Assembly (NCBI GenBank): GCA_003202005.1
Contig: QJJF01000001.1
Location: 961,099-1,025,098, forward strand
From: Williamsia faeni
GTDB lineage: Bacteria > Actinomycetota > Actinomycetes > Mycobacteriales > Mycobacteriaceae
DNA length: 64,000 bases
Reading direction: 5' to 3'
Positions 8,564-17,183 of the stretch are shown here, one piece after another. The notes under the pieces were generated by a model. That model did not search any database, was not told where the DNA came from, and saw nothing but the letters and a program-made list of their open reading frames with translations. Each line of letters opens with the position of its first letter. Position 1 is the stretch's first letter. The position numbers and the translations under genes are program-made.

Positions 8564-9181
8564 ATGGCGTTCTCATCTCGACGAATCAGTCAGCTGGTCA
8601 CCGGAGGTCTGGCGGTGGTGTTTGCACTCGCTTGTGCCGCACCGGCATCCGCCGACATCAGCTCCACCCCTCCGCCGTTGAAACCCGTGGCGAAACTCGA
8701 CACACAGCGCTACCTCGGTGACTGGAATCAGATTGCCGCAGTTCCACAGCCGTTCAATCTCATCTGCGCCCGCGATACGCAGGCCAACTACCAACTGATC
8801 GACGAGTCGAACATCCGGGTCGAGAACACGTGTACCACCTGGACCGGCGGCGACAACCGGATCGTCGGTAATGCTCGAGTCAACGACACCGTCACCGGCG
8901 CGCAGCTGCACGTCAGTTTCCCCGGTGTCCCGTCACAGGAATCCAAGAGCGGCCCGACCAATTACGTTGTCTCCCATATCGCCGATGACTACTCATGGGC
9001 CTTTGTCGGCGACCCGTCGCGCTCGTCGGGGTTTGTGCTGTCCCGCGATCCGGGGGTCAGCGCCAGTCGGTGGAAGGAAATCCGCAAGGTCGCCGAGGAC
9101 GACGGCTACAACGCCTGCCTGATCCTCACCTCACCGACAACCGGCGGCTTCGGCGAGATCCGGCCCCTCTGCACGGTCTGA
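8564..9181 (+). CDS. Exported lipocalin (Blc-like)
   Basis: 205 residues. The ATG lies 12 nt after the MMPL stop behind AGGAGACG. A signal sequence (residues 1-30) ends in PASADIS; the ALAC segment is a weak lipobox, so lipoprotein anchoring is possible but unsure. The mature domain opens with the lipocalin motif RYLGDWNQIA (G-x-W), followed by NYQL, NTCTTW and VGDPSRSSGFVLSRDP, as in bacterial Blc lipocalins that bind lysophospholipids or fatty acids. Co-transcription with an MMPL exporter suggests it carries or receives the exported lipid in the envelope. Confidence 0.85.
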   Translation: MAFSSRRISQLVTGGLAVVFALACAAPASADISSTPPPLKPVAKLDTQRYLGDWNQIAAVPQPFNLICARDTQANYQLIDESNIRVENTCTTWTGGDNRIVGNARVNDTVTGAQLHVSFPGVPSQESKSGPTNYVVSHIADDYSWAFVGDPSRSSGFVLSRDPGVSASRWKEIRKVAEDDGYNACLILTSPTTGGFGEIRPLCTV

Positions 9182-9209
9182 TCCCTGACGGCTCACCCGT
9201 CTTGCCTCT

Positions 9210-9273
9210 CGCCCACTCGTTTTCGCACGGACCAACCACAATTGTGGCTGGATAACGCAAAAACGGGTGGGCG
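9210..9273. terminator. Inverted repeat after the lipocalin gene
   Basis: 17-bp arms at 9210-9226 and 9257-9273 (two mismatches) enclose the perfect palindrome CCACAATTGTGG (9236-9247). It is probably the terminator of the MMPL-lipocalin operon, stacked beside the rplI terminator on the other strand. Confidence 0.5.
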
Positions 9274-9298
9274 GCGGGCGAGGGCGGCCCCAACTACA

Positions 9299-9330
9299 AA
9301 AGACCCCCGACCAATGGGCCGGGGGTCTTT
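9299..9330 (-). terminator. Rho-independent terminator of the rpsF-ssb-rpsR-rplI operon
   Basis: Perfect 11-bp stem AAAGACCCCCG / CGGGGGTCTTT with a 10-nt loop; on the minus strand it ends in TCTTTTG directly after rplI. The A/T flanks make it usable from both sides. Confidence 0.8.
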
Positions 9331-9345
9331 CTCGTAAAGCGGTGA

Positions 9346-9801
9346 CTACTCGGCAGCTGCCACGGTCAGGTCGAACTTCGCAACGATGTCGTTGTGAAGG
9401 CTGACCACGACCGGGTACTTACCGGTGGCCTTGATGTGCCCCTTGGGCAGGTTGATGCTCCGCTTGTCGAGCGCCGGTCCACCGGCGGTCTTGATCGCGC
9501 CGACAACATCGTTGACGGTCACAGAACCGAACAGCTTGCCGGAATCGTGGGTCTTGACACCCAGCTTGACCTCGGCGAGCCCTTCGATGGCCTGCTTGAT
9601 CTCGTTGGCGTGCTCGACACCGCGAACTTCGCGAGCCGCACGTGAACGACGGATGCCTTCGACCTGCTTCTCTGCGCCGCGGGTGGCAGTGATCGCCAGT
9701 CCACGCGGGAGCAGGAAGTTACGGCCGTAGCCGTCCTTGACCTCGACGGTGTCGCCGGGGACGCCCAGGTTCTCAACCTCTGCGGTGAGGATCAGTTTCA
9801 T
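9346..9801 (-). CDS. rplI: 50S ribosomal protein bL9
   Basis: 151 residues, normal bL9 length. The N-terminal domain [34 protein letters not shown] contains the family signature that binds 23S rRNA. A long helix (about residues 40-80) links it to the C-terminal domain. It is the last gene of the ribosomal/ssb operon, 18 nt after rpsR, and is followed by a strong terminator. The order rpsF-ssb-rpsR-rplI is that of mycobacteria. Confidence 0.97.
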   Translation of the reverse strand: MKLILTAEVENLGVPGDTVEVKDGYGRNFLLPRGLAITATRGAEKQVEGIRRSRAAREVRGVEHANEIKQAIEGLAEVKLGVKTHDSGKLFGSVTVNDVVGAIKTAGGPALDKRSINLPKGHIKATGKYPVVVSLHNDIVAKFDLTVAAAE

Positions 9802-9819
9802 GTTCTTGGTCCTTTCCGC

Positions 9820-10083
9820 TTATCGAGAGGTGGAGGTGAAGGGCAGCAAGGCAACCTCGCGCGAGTTCTTCACCGCGATGGCCACGTCACGCTGATGCTG
9901 GACGCAGTTACCGGTGACCCGACGCGAGCGGATCTTGCCACGATCCGACAGGAAACGACGCAGCAGCGCGGTGTCCTTGTAGTCGATCAGGAGGTTCTTC
10001 TCTTTGCAGAAGGTGCAGGCCTTGGCCTTGACAACCTTTTCTGCGCCACGGACCTTCCGTCCGCCTTTAGCTTTTCCAGCCAT
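9820..10083 (-). CDS. rpsR: 30S ribosomal protein bS18, cysteine-containing form
   Basis: 87 residues. The core [19 protein letters not shown] and [15 protein letters not shown] are the conserved bS18 motifs that contact 16S rRNA and bS6. It keeps CTFC near residue 23 and a third cysteine in TGNC, the zinc-containing (C+) form. Actinobacteria often also carry a cysteine-free paralogue for zinc starvation, which is not in this window. It lies between ssb and rplI in the operon. Confidence 0.97.
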   Translation of the reverse strand: MAGKAKGGRKVRGAEKVVKAKACTFCKEKNLLIDYKDTALLRRFLSDRGKIRSRRVTGNCVQHQRDVAIAVKNSREVALLPFTSTSR

Positions 10084-10147
10084 GTGTACTTACTCCAAAA
10101 GGTTCAGACGTCTCGGGGTTGATCCCGATGGCGTCTGGAAATGTTCG

Positions 10148-10681
10148 TCAGAACGGTGGTTCGTCGTCCCCGCCACCAAACGATCCACTCGCGGGAGCAC
10201 TGCCCCACGGATCGTCGTTCGATGCAGCTGCAGCCTGACCGCCGCCTCCGCCGCCACGGTTTCCACCGCCGCCGCTGGATGCGAAGTTGCCACCGCCACC
10301 TGCGCCGCCGCCTCCGCGCGAGGCCCGATTGACCTTCGCGGTGGCGTAGCGCAGTGAGGGACCGATCTCGTCGACCTCTAGTTCCACCACTGTGCGCTTC
10401 TCGCCCTCACGGGTTTCGTACGACCGCTGCTTGAGCCGGCCGGACACGATCACCCGCGAGCCCTTGGTGAGAGATTCGGCAACATTCTCCGCGGCATCGC
10501 GCCAGATGTTGCACCGCATGAACAGTGCTTCGCCGTCTTTCCAATCATTGGACTGCCGATCGAACGTCCGCGGCGTCGAAGCCACGGTGAAGTTCGCGAC
10601 AGCCGCACCGGACGGTGTGAACCGGAGTTCCGGATCGGCTGTCAGGTTTCCAACGACGGTGATGACGGTATCGCCTGCCAT
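10148..10681 (-). CDS. ssb: Single-stranded DNA-binding protein
   Basis: 177 residues. The OB-fold spans about residues 1-110 ([16 protein letters not shown] at the start and [15 protein letters not shown] in the middle). A glycine-rich linker (about 120-165) leads to the acidic tail GGGDDEPPF, which recruits repair and replication partners. It coats single-stranded DNA at forks. It lies between rpsF and rpsR, so it is expressed with the ribosomal proteins; a hairpin upstream may modulate this. Confidence 0.97.
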   Translation of the reverse strand: MAGDTVITVVGNLTADPELRFTPSGAAVANFTVASTPRTFDRQSNDWKDGEALFMRCNIWRDAAENVAESLTKGSRVIVSGRLKQRSYETREGEKRTVVELEVDEIGPSLRYATAKVNRASRGGGGAGGGGNFASSGGGGNRGGGGGGQAAAASNDDPWGSAPASGSFGGGDDEPPF

Positions 10682-10791
10682 GTGTATCTCCCGAGTTCAG
10701 TTGCGGTTGCGCAGTGGTTTGGGGTCGATGTGCACCGAGCGAGCCCCCTTGGAAAGGAAGCCTAGAGCCCGGTACCGACACGCACTAGGAC

Positions 10792-10822
10792 GTTCATGGA
10801 GAACGTTCGGTTCTCCGTGAAC
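10792..10822 (-). promoter_or_regulatory. Hairpin between rpsF and ssb
   Basis: 13-bp arms (10792-10804 and 10810-10822) pair with one G-U and a 5-nt loop in the 151-bp rpsF-ssb gap. No T-run follows on the minus strand, so an attenuator, processing site or stabilising stem is more likely than a full terminator. It would let rpsF transcripts differ in level from ssb. Confidence 0.45.
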
Positions 10823-10832
10823 AACCAGATAG

Positions 10833-11198
10833 CTACTTGGCTACCTTCGGCGGCTTGGCCGCAGCCTTGGCAGCGAACTTGGCAGCGATCTTCGCCCGTC
10901 GCACCTTGGCACGCTCGTCCACGCGCATCACCTTGGTGCGGAGCACCGACTCGTTCAGCTTGAGCTGGCGATCGAGCTCGGAGACCGTCGCCGGTTCCGC
11001 GTTCAGATCGACAACTGCGTAGATGCCCTCGGTGTGCTTGAGGATTTCGTAAGCAAGACGACGCTTGCCCCAGACATCCACACCTGCAACATTTCCGCCA
11101 TCTTGGCGAATCACATTGAGGAAAGTATCCAACGATGGAGCAACTGTTCGCTCATCCAGGTTGGGGTCAAGAATGACCATCAATTCGTAATGACGCAT
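10833..11198 (-). CDS. rpsF: 30S ribosomal protein bS6
   Basis: 121 residues. [25 protein letters not shown] and [10 protein letters not shown] are the standard bS6 motifs. The C-terminus is a 25-residue Lys/Ala-rich extension ([15 protein letters not shown]) beyond the usual core. A GGAGGTGATGAGG Shine-Dalgarno sequence precedes the ATG. First gene of the rpsF-ssb-rpsR-rplI operon. Confidence 0.97.
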   Translation of the reverse strand: MRHYELMVILDPNLDERTVAPSLDTFLNVIRQDGGNVAGVDVWGKRRLAYEILKHTEGIYAVVDLNAEPATVSELDRQLKLNESVLRTKVMRVDERAKVRRAKIAAKFAAKAAAKPPKVAK

Positions 11199-11229
11199 AA
11201 GACCTCATCACCTCCTATGGACTAGGTAG

Positions 11230-11248
11230 GCCACGGACGTTCCGTGGC
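11230..11248 (-). promoter_or_regulatory. Hairpin in the rpsF 5' leader
   Basis: Perfect stem GCCACGGA / TCCGTGGC with a 3-nt loop, about 30 nt upstream of the rpsF start codon and just before its ribosome site. Many rpsF leaders carry an S6:S18-binding hairpin with a CCG box; this stem contains CCG, but I cannot confirm the full motif. Feedback control of the operon by bS6/bS18 is a reasonable guess. Confidence 0.35.
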
Positions 11249-11357
11249 AGGAGGGTCGCCTGCGTCGGCAACCGGCCCAGACTACCCCACGCGACCCTGA
11301 CCAGCGAAATCCCCCAAACGGGCCATCGAAAACTGCACCACCGGTTAGCTTCTGCTG

Positions 11358-13343
11358 ATGAGCACCCCGACTGTGATCGCGGTCACCGACGATCTGACGA
11401 CCGGCTGGCTGACCGGAGCGATCGGCGCCGGCACGGTCGCGTCGTTCCAGACCGCCGCGATCGGGACCGGGCAGATGAGCGAAAGCCACCGCGTCACACT
11501 CAGATACGGCGACGGCACCGGGCCGGACACCGTGGTGCTGAAGATCGCGGCGTCCGACGAGACCAGCCGGTCGACCGGTGTCTCGCTCGGGCTGTACGAA
11601 CGAGAGGTGCGTTTCTACTCCGACATCGCCCCCACCATCGGAGACGGCGCACTCGCCCGGTGCCACCACGCGAGCCACGAACCCGAATCCGGAACGTTCG
11701 CCCTGGTGCTCGAGGACGCCGGACCCGCGGAGGTCGGCAACGACATCGCCGGTGCCACCCTCGACCAGGCCGTCCTCGCGATCCGGGCCCTGGCACGTAT
11801 CCAGTCCGCCGTCGTCGGCAGCGATCACCTCGCCGCCACCGACTGGCTCAACCGCGAACCTCCCATCAACCAGGTACTGCTCGCCTCGCTCTTCCCCGCG
11901 TTTGTCGAGCGGTACCGCGATCGGCTCGACCCACGTCATATCGAATTGGCACAGAGGATGGTCGACAGCTGGGACCGGTACCTCGCCGAGGAACTCGAGC
12001 AGCCACATCAGAGCCTGGTCCACGGAGACTTCCGGCTCGACAACCTGCTCTTCGGACAACCCGGTGCCGCCCGCCCGGTGACGGTCGTCGATTGGCAGAC
12101 CGTCACGTGGGGCCCGGCGACCAACGACCTGGCCTACTTTCTCGGCGCCTCGCTGCCCACCGAGCTGCGTCGGGCGCACTTCGACGAGCTGCTGCGGACA
12201 TACTTCGACGAACTCGGCGGACGTGGGCCGGCCACCGTCGACGAGGTTCGCGAAGGCGTGCGGCGGCACACCTTCCTCGGAATCCTGATGACCATCGTCC
12301 CGTCGGTGCTGGTGGAGCAGACCGAGCGTGGTGACGAGATGTTCATGACGATGTTCGCGCGACATTGCGAGCTGGCCATCGACCTCGCCTCCGCCGCAAT
12401 CCTGCCCGCGCCGGCCACCGTCGAGTCGCTTGCACCCGAACCGTCCGACGAGTTCGCCCACGCACCCGGCTCCGAAGATCTGTGGAACGAGAGCTGGTAC
12501 TTCGATCTGGCGGATGTCGATGCCGGCGTCGGCGCGTATGTCCGACTCGGGATCACCCCCAACCAGCGCAGTTCCTGGTACACCGCGATGATCTGCGGAC
12601 CCGGACGGCCGACCGTGGCGGTCCTCGACTTCGACCTGCCGACACCGGACGACCTGACCATCACCACCGGATCCCTGCAGGCCACCCATCGGTTCGATGA
12701 GCCGCTCACGACCGCGACCGTCACCCTGCGCGGCCGGGGTGAGGCCTTCGACGATCCGTCGGCGATCCTGCGTGGCGAGCCCGGACGAGTCGTCGATGTC
12801 CGGATGGACTTGCACTTCGCCAGCGCGGGCACGGCGTACCAATACCGGCTGACGCCGCGGTACGAGATTCCGTGCCTTGTCAGCGGGACCATCAGCATCG
12901 ACGACGAGACCATCACGTTCGACGAGGTACCCGGCCAGCGTGACCATTCCTGGGGTGTCCGGGACTGGTGGGGCATGGACTGGGTGTGGAGTGCGATCCA
13001 CTTCCCCGACGGCACCCATCTCCACGGACTCGATCTGCGGATCCCGGACCTCCCACAGATCAGCGTCGGCTACGCGCAACTGCCGGGTCTGCCGTTGATC
13101 GAGCTGTCGGAGCATGTCGCCACCTCGGAGTTCACGTCGGACGGTTTGCCCGTCTCCACCCAGCTGACCATCGAACCCGGGCGGGCGATCCTCGACTTCG
13201 AGCCGCTGGGTCACGGGCCCTTGCGGCTGGAATCGGAAGACGGACGCCTGGCTTTCTTCGCACGCTCGTGGGGTCGCGTGATCAGCGCCGATGGCCGCGA
13301 AGGCGTCGGTTGGGTGGAGTGGAACCGCAATCAGAGTTCGTGA
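11358..13343 (+). CDS. APH-like kinase fused to a CrtC/DUF2804-like lipocalin-fold domain
   Basis: 661 residues in two parts. Residues about 1-330 form an aminoglycoside-phosphotransferase/ecdysteroid-kinase-like domain: LVHGDFRLDNLLFG (catalytic Brenner-type loop, near residue 220) and VVDWQTVTWGP (metal-binding Asp). Residues about 370-661 resemble the hydroxyneurosporene-synthase/DUF7064-type domain with HSWGVRDWWGMDW and a final FFARSWGR. The first half probably phosphorylates a small hydroxyl compound; the second usually binds or hydrates terpenoid-like ligands. The gene starts 160 nt from divergent rpsF. The function of the fusion is not known to me; a terpenoid or sterol modifier is a guess. 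Confidence 0.7.
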   Translation: MSTPTVIAVTDDLTTGWLTGAIGAGTVASFQTAAIGTGQMSESHRVTLRYGDGTGPDTVVLKIAASDETSRSTGVSLGLYEREVRFYSDIAPTIGDGALARCHHASHEPESGTFALVLEDAGPAEVGNDIAGATLDQAVLAIRALARIQSAVVGSDHLAATDWLNREPPINQVLLASLFPAFVERYRDRLDPRHIELAQRMVDSWDRYLAEELEQPHQSLVHGDFRLDNLLFGQPGAARPVTVVDWQTVTWGPATNDLAYFLGASLPTELRRAHFDELLRTYFDELGGRGPATVDEVREGVRRHTFLGILMTIVPSVLVEQTERGDEMFMTMFARHCELAIDLASAAILPAPATVESLAPEPSDEFAHAPGSEDLWNESWYFDLADVDAGVGAYVRLGITPNQRSSWYTAMICGPGRPTVAVLDFDLPTPDDLTITTGSLQATHRFDEPLTTATVTLRGRGEAFDDPSAILRGEPGRVVDVRMDLHFASAGTAYQYRLTPRYEIPCLVSGTISIDDETITFDEVPGQRDHSWGVRDWWGMDWVWSAIHFPDGTHLHGLDLRIPDLPQISVGYAQLPGLPLIELSEHVATSEFTSDGLPVSTQLTIEPGRAILDFEPLGHGPLRLESEDGRLAFFARSWGRVISADGREGVGWVEWNRNQSS

Positions 13344-13394
13344 TCGGGACGGGTGGTCCGCTCTGACGATGACCGGATCTCTACCCTGTAGCCC

Positions 13395-14852
13395 ATGCCT
13401 TCGCCGCCGGTCCCTTCAACGTGGGAACTGACGACTCCCGACAAACCGTCCTGGCGCACGCGTCTGAGTTCTGGTCGTGGCGAACTGGTTTTGATCCTGC
13501 TCATCGCGCTGGTGATCAGCTCGCTGTTCATGTGGCTCGGCTATCTCGGCAAGGCCACCTGTGGCGGACCGCCGTTCGACCAGTCCGGCCGGAGCGCGCA
13601 CTGGCCGGTCGGAACCGGCGAGATCATCATGCCGTGCTACTCCGACCTGCAGTTCCTGTGGATCGGACGGGACATCAACAATCACGTCTTCCCCTACATC
13701 CACGGTGGCATCACCGACAACGGTGTGCTCTACGGCGGTGTCGTCGAATACCCGGTGCTGTCGGGGCTGCTGATGTACTTCGGTGCCAGCGGCGCACACA
13801 CCGATTCCGACTTCCTCTTCCAGTCCGCTCTGCTCCTCGCACCATTCGGCATTCTGATCGTCATCCTGCTCACGCTGCTGGCGCGCTGGTGGGTATTGCT
13901 GTGGGCGGCTGCCCCGGCACTGATTCTCTATGCCTTCCACAACTGGGAACTCCCGGTTGTCGCCACGACCGTGGTCGCCGTCGCGATCATGGTGTTCGGT
14001 GCCCGGATCAATCCCCGTACCGGACTGCCCTGGCTGTCGTTGCGCACCAGTGCATTTTGGACGTCGTTTGTCCTGGCGCTCGGATTCTGTCTGAAGATCT
14101 ATCCGGGCCTGTTCGTCGTACCGCTGGCGATCCTGGTGCTGACCCGGGCGCTTCGTCCAACCCAGATCTCGAAATCCGAACTGGACTGGAAGGGCGCCGG
14201 CGGTGTTGTCGGAGTGGCGGCCGCCACGGTGATCGCCGTTCAGTTGCCGTTCATGATCGCCGGCTTCGACGGCTGGAAGGCGTCGTTGACGTTCCAGGGC
14301 AAACGCAAGGCCGACGTCGACACCAACACCATCTGGTACTGGGGCCTGCGACATCTCGTCGGCGACGGGCCACAGGATGCGGGCAGTGTCTACAACTCGA
14401 TTGTCGGCGTTGCCTCGCCGCTGCTGATCATCGTCGGGATGGCCGCGGCCGTATGGTTCGGTGTCCGGCATTGGCAGCAGGGCAACGTCTTTCCGTGGAT
14501 CGGCACGAGCGCCGCCATGCTGGCCGCCTTCATGCTCTTCCACAAGGTGCACTCACCCCAGTACACCCTGTGGATCCTGCCGTTTTTCGTGCTGCTCGCC
14601 GTCGACTGGCGGATCATCGCGCTCTATCTGATCGGCGATATCGCCCTCGACCTCACCATCTTCCGGATGTTCGGAATCCTCACCCGCGGTGACGACATGA
14701 CCTGGTGGGTGATGGGCGGTGTCCAGCTGGGTGTCTGGTCGCACGCACTGTGCCTGCTGATCCTGATCTACCACTTCGTCGGCGCCCCGCTACGGGTGCC
14801 GCCGAAAACCACTTCTCCGGAGATGGCCGCAGGCGCTACCGTTCCGGCATGA
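13395..14852 (+). CDS. GT87-like (DUF2029) membrane glycosyltransferase, paralogue 1
   Basis: 485 residues with about ten to twelve membrane helices and a first extracytoplasmic loop carrying DLQFLWIGRDIN and YPVLSG. Helices near residues 220-235 contain LKIYPGLFVVPLAIL, and a late loop has HKVHSPQYTLWILP, motifs of the GT87/DUF2029 polyprenyl-phosphate-mannose transferases that add mannose to phosphatidylinositol mannosides or lipomannan. It is paralogous to the gene at 15479-17176, which shares the YPVL, KLYP and SPQYSLWL motifs. Its stop overlaps the GNAT start (ATGA), so the two are coupled. The acceptor is unknown. Confidence 0.75.
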   Translation: MPSPPVPSTWELTTPDKPSWRTRLSSGRGELVLILLIALVISSLFMWLGYLGKATCGGPPFDQSGRSAHWPVGTGEIIMPCYSDLQFLWIGRDINNHVFPYIHGGITDNGVLYGGVVEYPVLSGLLMYFGASGAHTDSDFLFQSALLLAPFGILIVILLTLLARWWVLLWAAAPALILYAFHNWELPVVATTVVAVAIMVFGARINPRTGLPWLSLRTSAFWTSFVLALGFCLKIYPGLFVVPLAILVLTRALRPTQISKSELDWKGAGGVVGVAAATVIAVQLPFMIAGFDGWKASLTFQGKRKADVDTNTIWYWGLRHLVGDGPQDAGSVYNSIVGVASPLLIIVGMAAAVWFGVRHWQQGNVFPWIGTSAAMLAAFMLFHKVHSPQYTLWILPFFVLLAVDWRIIALYLIGDIALDLTIFRMFGILTRGDDMTWWVMGGVQLGVWSHALCLLILIYHFVGAPLRVPPKTTSPEMAAGATVPA

Positions 14853-15460
14853 ACTGGTTCACCGCACCTGTCCTGGCCGGAGCCCGAGTCACCCTGCGCC
14901 CGTTGGCATTGTCCGACGCGTCCGAATTGTGTGGTGCGGTCGACCGGCCGGAGGCCTTCCGATGGACAACCGTCCCGACCGACGCCGACGGCGCCACCCG
15001 CTACATACAAACCGCCCTCGACACCCCTGATCGGGTGGCGTTTGCAGTTGTCGACAACGACAGCGGACACATCGTGGGATCAACCAGCTTTTACGACATC
15101 ACTCCCGCGAACTGGACCCTGGCGATCGGCCACACCTGGTATTCGACCGCGGTCCAGGGCACCACGGTCAACCCCGAAGCCAAGCTCTTGCTGCTGCAGC
15201 GGGCCTTCGAACAACTCGGTGCGGTCCGCGTCGTATGGCACACCGACGAGCGAAATGCCCAGTCCCGCGCCGGGATCGCCAAGCTGGGAGCCACCTTCGA
15301 GGGGCTACTCCGCAAACACCGGCCACTTCCCGGGCCGCCGGAACAGACACCGCACAACGGCCCTCGGCCGTCGGTCTGGCGCACCACAGCGCAATATGCG
15401 ATGACTGACGTCGACTGGCCGGCCGCCAAGGCCGTCCTGGAACAGCGCACGCTGGGGTGA
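14849..15460 (+). CDS. GNAT-family N-acetyltransferase (RimJ/RimL type)
   Basis: 203 residues. GARVTLRPLALSDA at the start and the acetyl-CoA-binding part (GTTVNPEAKLLLLQRAFEQLGAVRVVW, then ERNAQSRAGIAKLGATFEG) are typical of RimJ/RimL-like enzymes, which acetylate protein N-termini or small amines. The ATG overlaps the preceding stop by 4 nt, giving a two-gene operon with the GT87 transferase. It is convergent with the second GT87 gene. Substrate unknown. Confidence 0.82.
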   Translation: MNWFTAPVLAGARVTLRPLALSDASELCGAVDRPEAFRWTTVPTDADGATRYIQTALDTPDRVAFAVVDNDSGHIVGSTSFYDITPANWTLAIGHTWYSTAVQGTTVNPEAKLLLLQRAFEQLGAVRVVWHTDERNAQSRAGIAKLGATFEGLLRKHRPLPGPPEQTPHNGPRPSVWRTTAQYAMTDVDWPAAKAVLEQRTLG

Positions 15461-15478
15461 GCCACCCCTGACAGCGCG

Positions 15479-17176
15479 TCAGACCCTCACGACCGCCTCG
15501 AACGCCTCGGTGGGTGGATCCGTTTCCCGGACAGGGGTTTTGGTGGCCTTACACGGCCACGGCATCCGGTCCGGCGCATTGTCGAGAACGCCACCACCGG
15601 GATCGTCGACCACGATGGCGCGCCATCCCCGGCCGCGGCGGACAAGGTCTTCCACCGGGTGGTAGATCTGCCAGATCACCATCACGCACAGACCGATCAC
15701 GGCCAGGTCGCGGATGACCACCATCGACAGGAACCACTGCTCGGGCAGGCCGTCACCGGTTTCCTTGAACAGGTACCACATCATCCGCGGCACCCAGACG
15801 AGCGCGTCGATCAGCATCCAGCCCAACAGGATTCGTGTGTGCGGCAGTGCCAGCACCGCCAGCGGCACCAGCCACAGCGAATACTGCGGGCTCCATACCT
15901 TGTTCACCAGCAGGAAGCCGGCCACGGTCAGAAACATCAACTGCGCCAGGCGTGGACGCATCGGCGCATGAAATCCGATGAACACCACGGCCAGAGCGAC
16001 GAGAACGAACAAACCCATGCTGATGGCGTTGAGCAGCGCCGGTGCCTGACCGGGCTCATTGCCCCACTGATAGCCGGTGATCTCGGAGATGACGTTGAAC
16101 AGTGTGTCGGGGTCGGTGCCGCGATCTGAGTTGTACCGGAAGAATTCGGTCCAGCCGCGGTAGTGCGTGATCATGATCGGCAAGTTGATCACCAGCCACG
16201 TCGCGGCCGTCAATGCCGCGGTCACGCCGAAGTCGCGGACCTTACCGGCGCGCAGACACAACACCAGCAGTGGGATCAGTAGCAACGCCGGATACAGCTT
16301 CGCCGACATACCGATACCCAGGAAAATTCCGGTGAGCCAAGGGTTTCGGCGCGACCAAGCCAACATGGCCACCGAGAGTGCCGCGATGGCGATGGCATCG
16401 AAGTTCGTGAAGATGTGCACGACCACCAGCGGTGACGCCGCGGCCAGAGCCGCGGCCCACACCCGCCGCTGTGCGGTGAGCGCCGTCGCCCAGATCGTCA
16501 CCAGCCAGCACAGGGCCAGACCCAATGCCACCAGGTTGAAGAACAGGACGACGTCCAATGCCCCCGGCACGCCCCAGTTCTCGTGCGCCCACTCCCAGCC
16601 CTGGGCGCTCTGGGCGGCGGCATACATGAACACGCCCGTCAGGACGGGGTACTCCATGAATCGTTGCTGTTGCCCCCCTGCACCGTCGTCCTCGTACCAG
16701 GATTTCTTGTAGGGGAACGCACCCTCGTCGAGCCGTTCGGCGCCGTACAGGGGAATGGTGTCGGCGTAACACATTGCGGTGTATTGCCGGTGGTTGTCCC
16801 AGTCCAGCCCCATCACGCCGGTCTCGGCGTTGGGGGCTTGCTGCAGACAACCGGCCTTCGTATACCAACCGAGTGCCAGGAACACCAGGGCGATCAGCAT
16901 CAGAACCCGAACCGGTGTCCAGGTGCGGCCGCGGCCGACAACGGCGTGCAGCCCGATCGGGCCGCCGATCACGAAGCTGCCCGGCGCGACCACGGGGTCG
17001 GTGCGACTGGGTAGGTCGCGGGTGGTCACCTCACGGCGATCCGCCGCGTACACCTCCGGTGAATCGAACAGATTCAGCGCATCGGTGGGGTGGTTGTGGT
17101 CAGGATTTGTGTCCTGCTCCGGCACGTGATGTTCGGCCGGTACCGCAGAGCCCCCCAGATCCCCGTCGGTAGCCAC
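15479..17176 (-). CDS. GT87-like membrane mannosyltransferase next to ponA (Rv0051-like by position)
   Basis: About 565 residues. A hydrophilic N-terminal tail (about 90 residues) precedes about twelve helices. Motifs: DWDNHRQYTAMCYADTIPLY, FMEYPVLTGVFMY, GMSAKLYPALLLIPLLVL and NKVWSPQYSLWLVPLAVLAL, typical of DUF2029/GT87 polyprenol-linked mannosyltransferases of the envelope. The start is set at GTG 17176, 7 nt after the ponA stop; a longer frame from 17278 would run into ponA. Position directly downstream of ponA matches mycobacterial Rv0051, so a cell-wall role is likely. Confidence 0.82.
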   Translation of the reverse strand: MATDGDLGGSAVPAEHHVPEQDTNPDHNHPTDALNLFDSPEVYAADRREVTTRDLPSRTDPVVAPGSFVIGGPIGLHAVVGRGRTWTPVRVLMLIALVFLALGWYTKAGCLQQAPNAETGVMGLDWDNHRQYTAMCYADTIPLYGAERLDEGAFPYKKSWYEDDGAGGQQQRFMEYPVLTGVFMYAAAQSAQGWEWAHENWGVPGALDVVLFFNLVALGLALCWLVTIWATALTAQRRVWAAALAAASPLVVVHIFTNFDAIAIAALSVAMLAWSRRNPWLTGIFLGIGMSAKLYPALLLIPLLVLCLRAGKVRDFGVTAALTAATWLVINLPIMITHYRGWTEFFRYNSDRGTDPDTLFNVISEITGYQWGNEPGQAPALLNAISMGLFVLVALAVVFIGFHAPMRPRLAQLMFLTVAGFLLVNKVWSPQYSLWLVPLAVLALPHTRILLGWMLIDALVWVPRMMWYLFKETGDGLPEQWFLSMVVIRDLAVIGLCVMVIWQIYHPVEDLVRRGRGWRAIVVDDPGGGVLDNAPDRMPWPCKATKTPVRETDPPTEAFEAVVRV

Positions 17177-17183
17177 AACCCGC

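Noticed and set aside
11208-13214. A 668-codon open frame on the minus strand opposite the kinase/CrtC-like fusion gene
   Set aside because: Low-complexity Gly/Asp/Arg/Val-rich translation without domains, opposite a gene with clear motifs; it also runs through the rpsF leader. A result of high-GC codon use.
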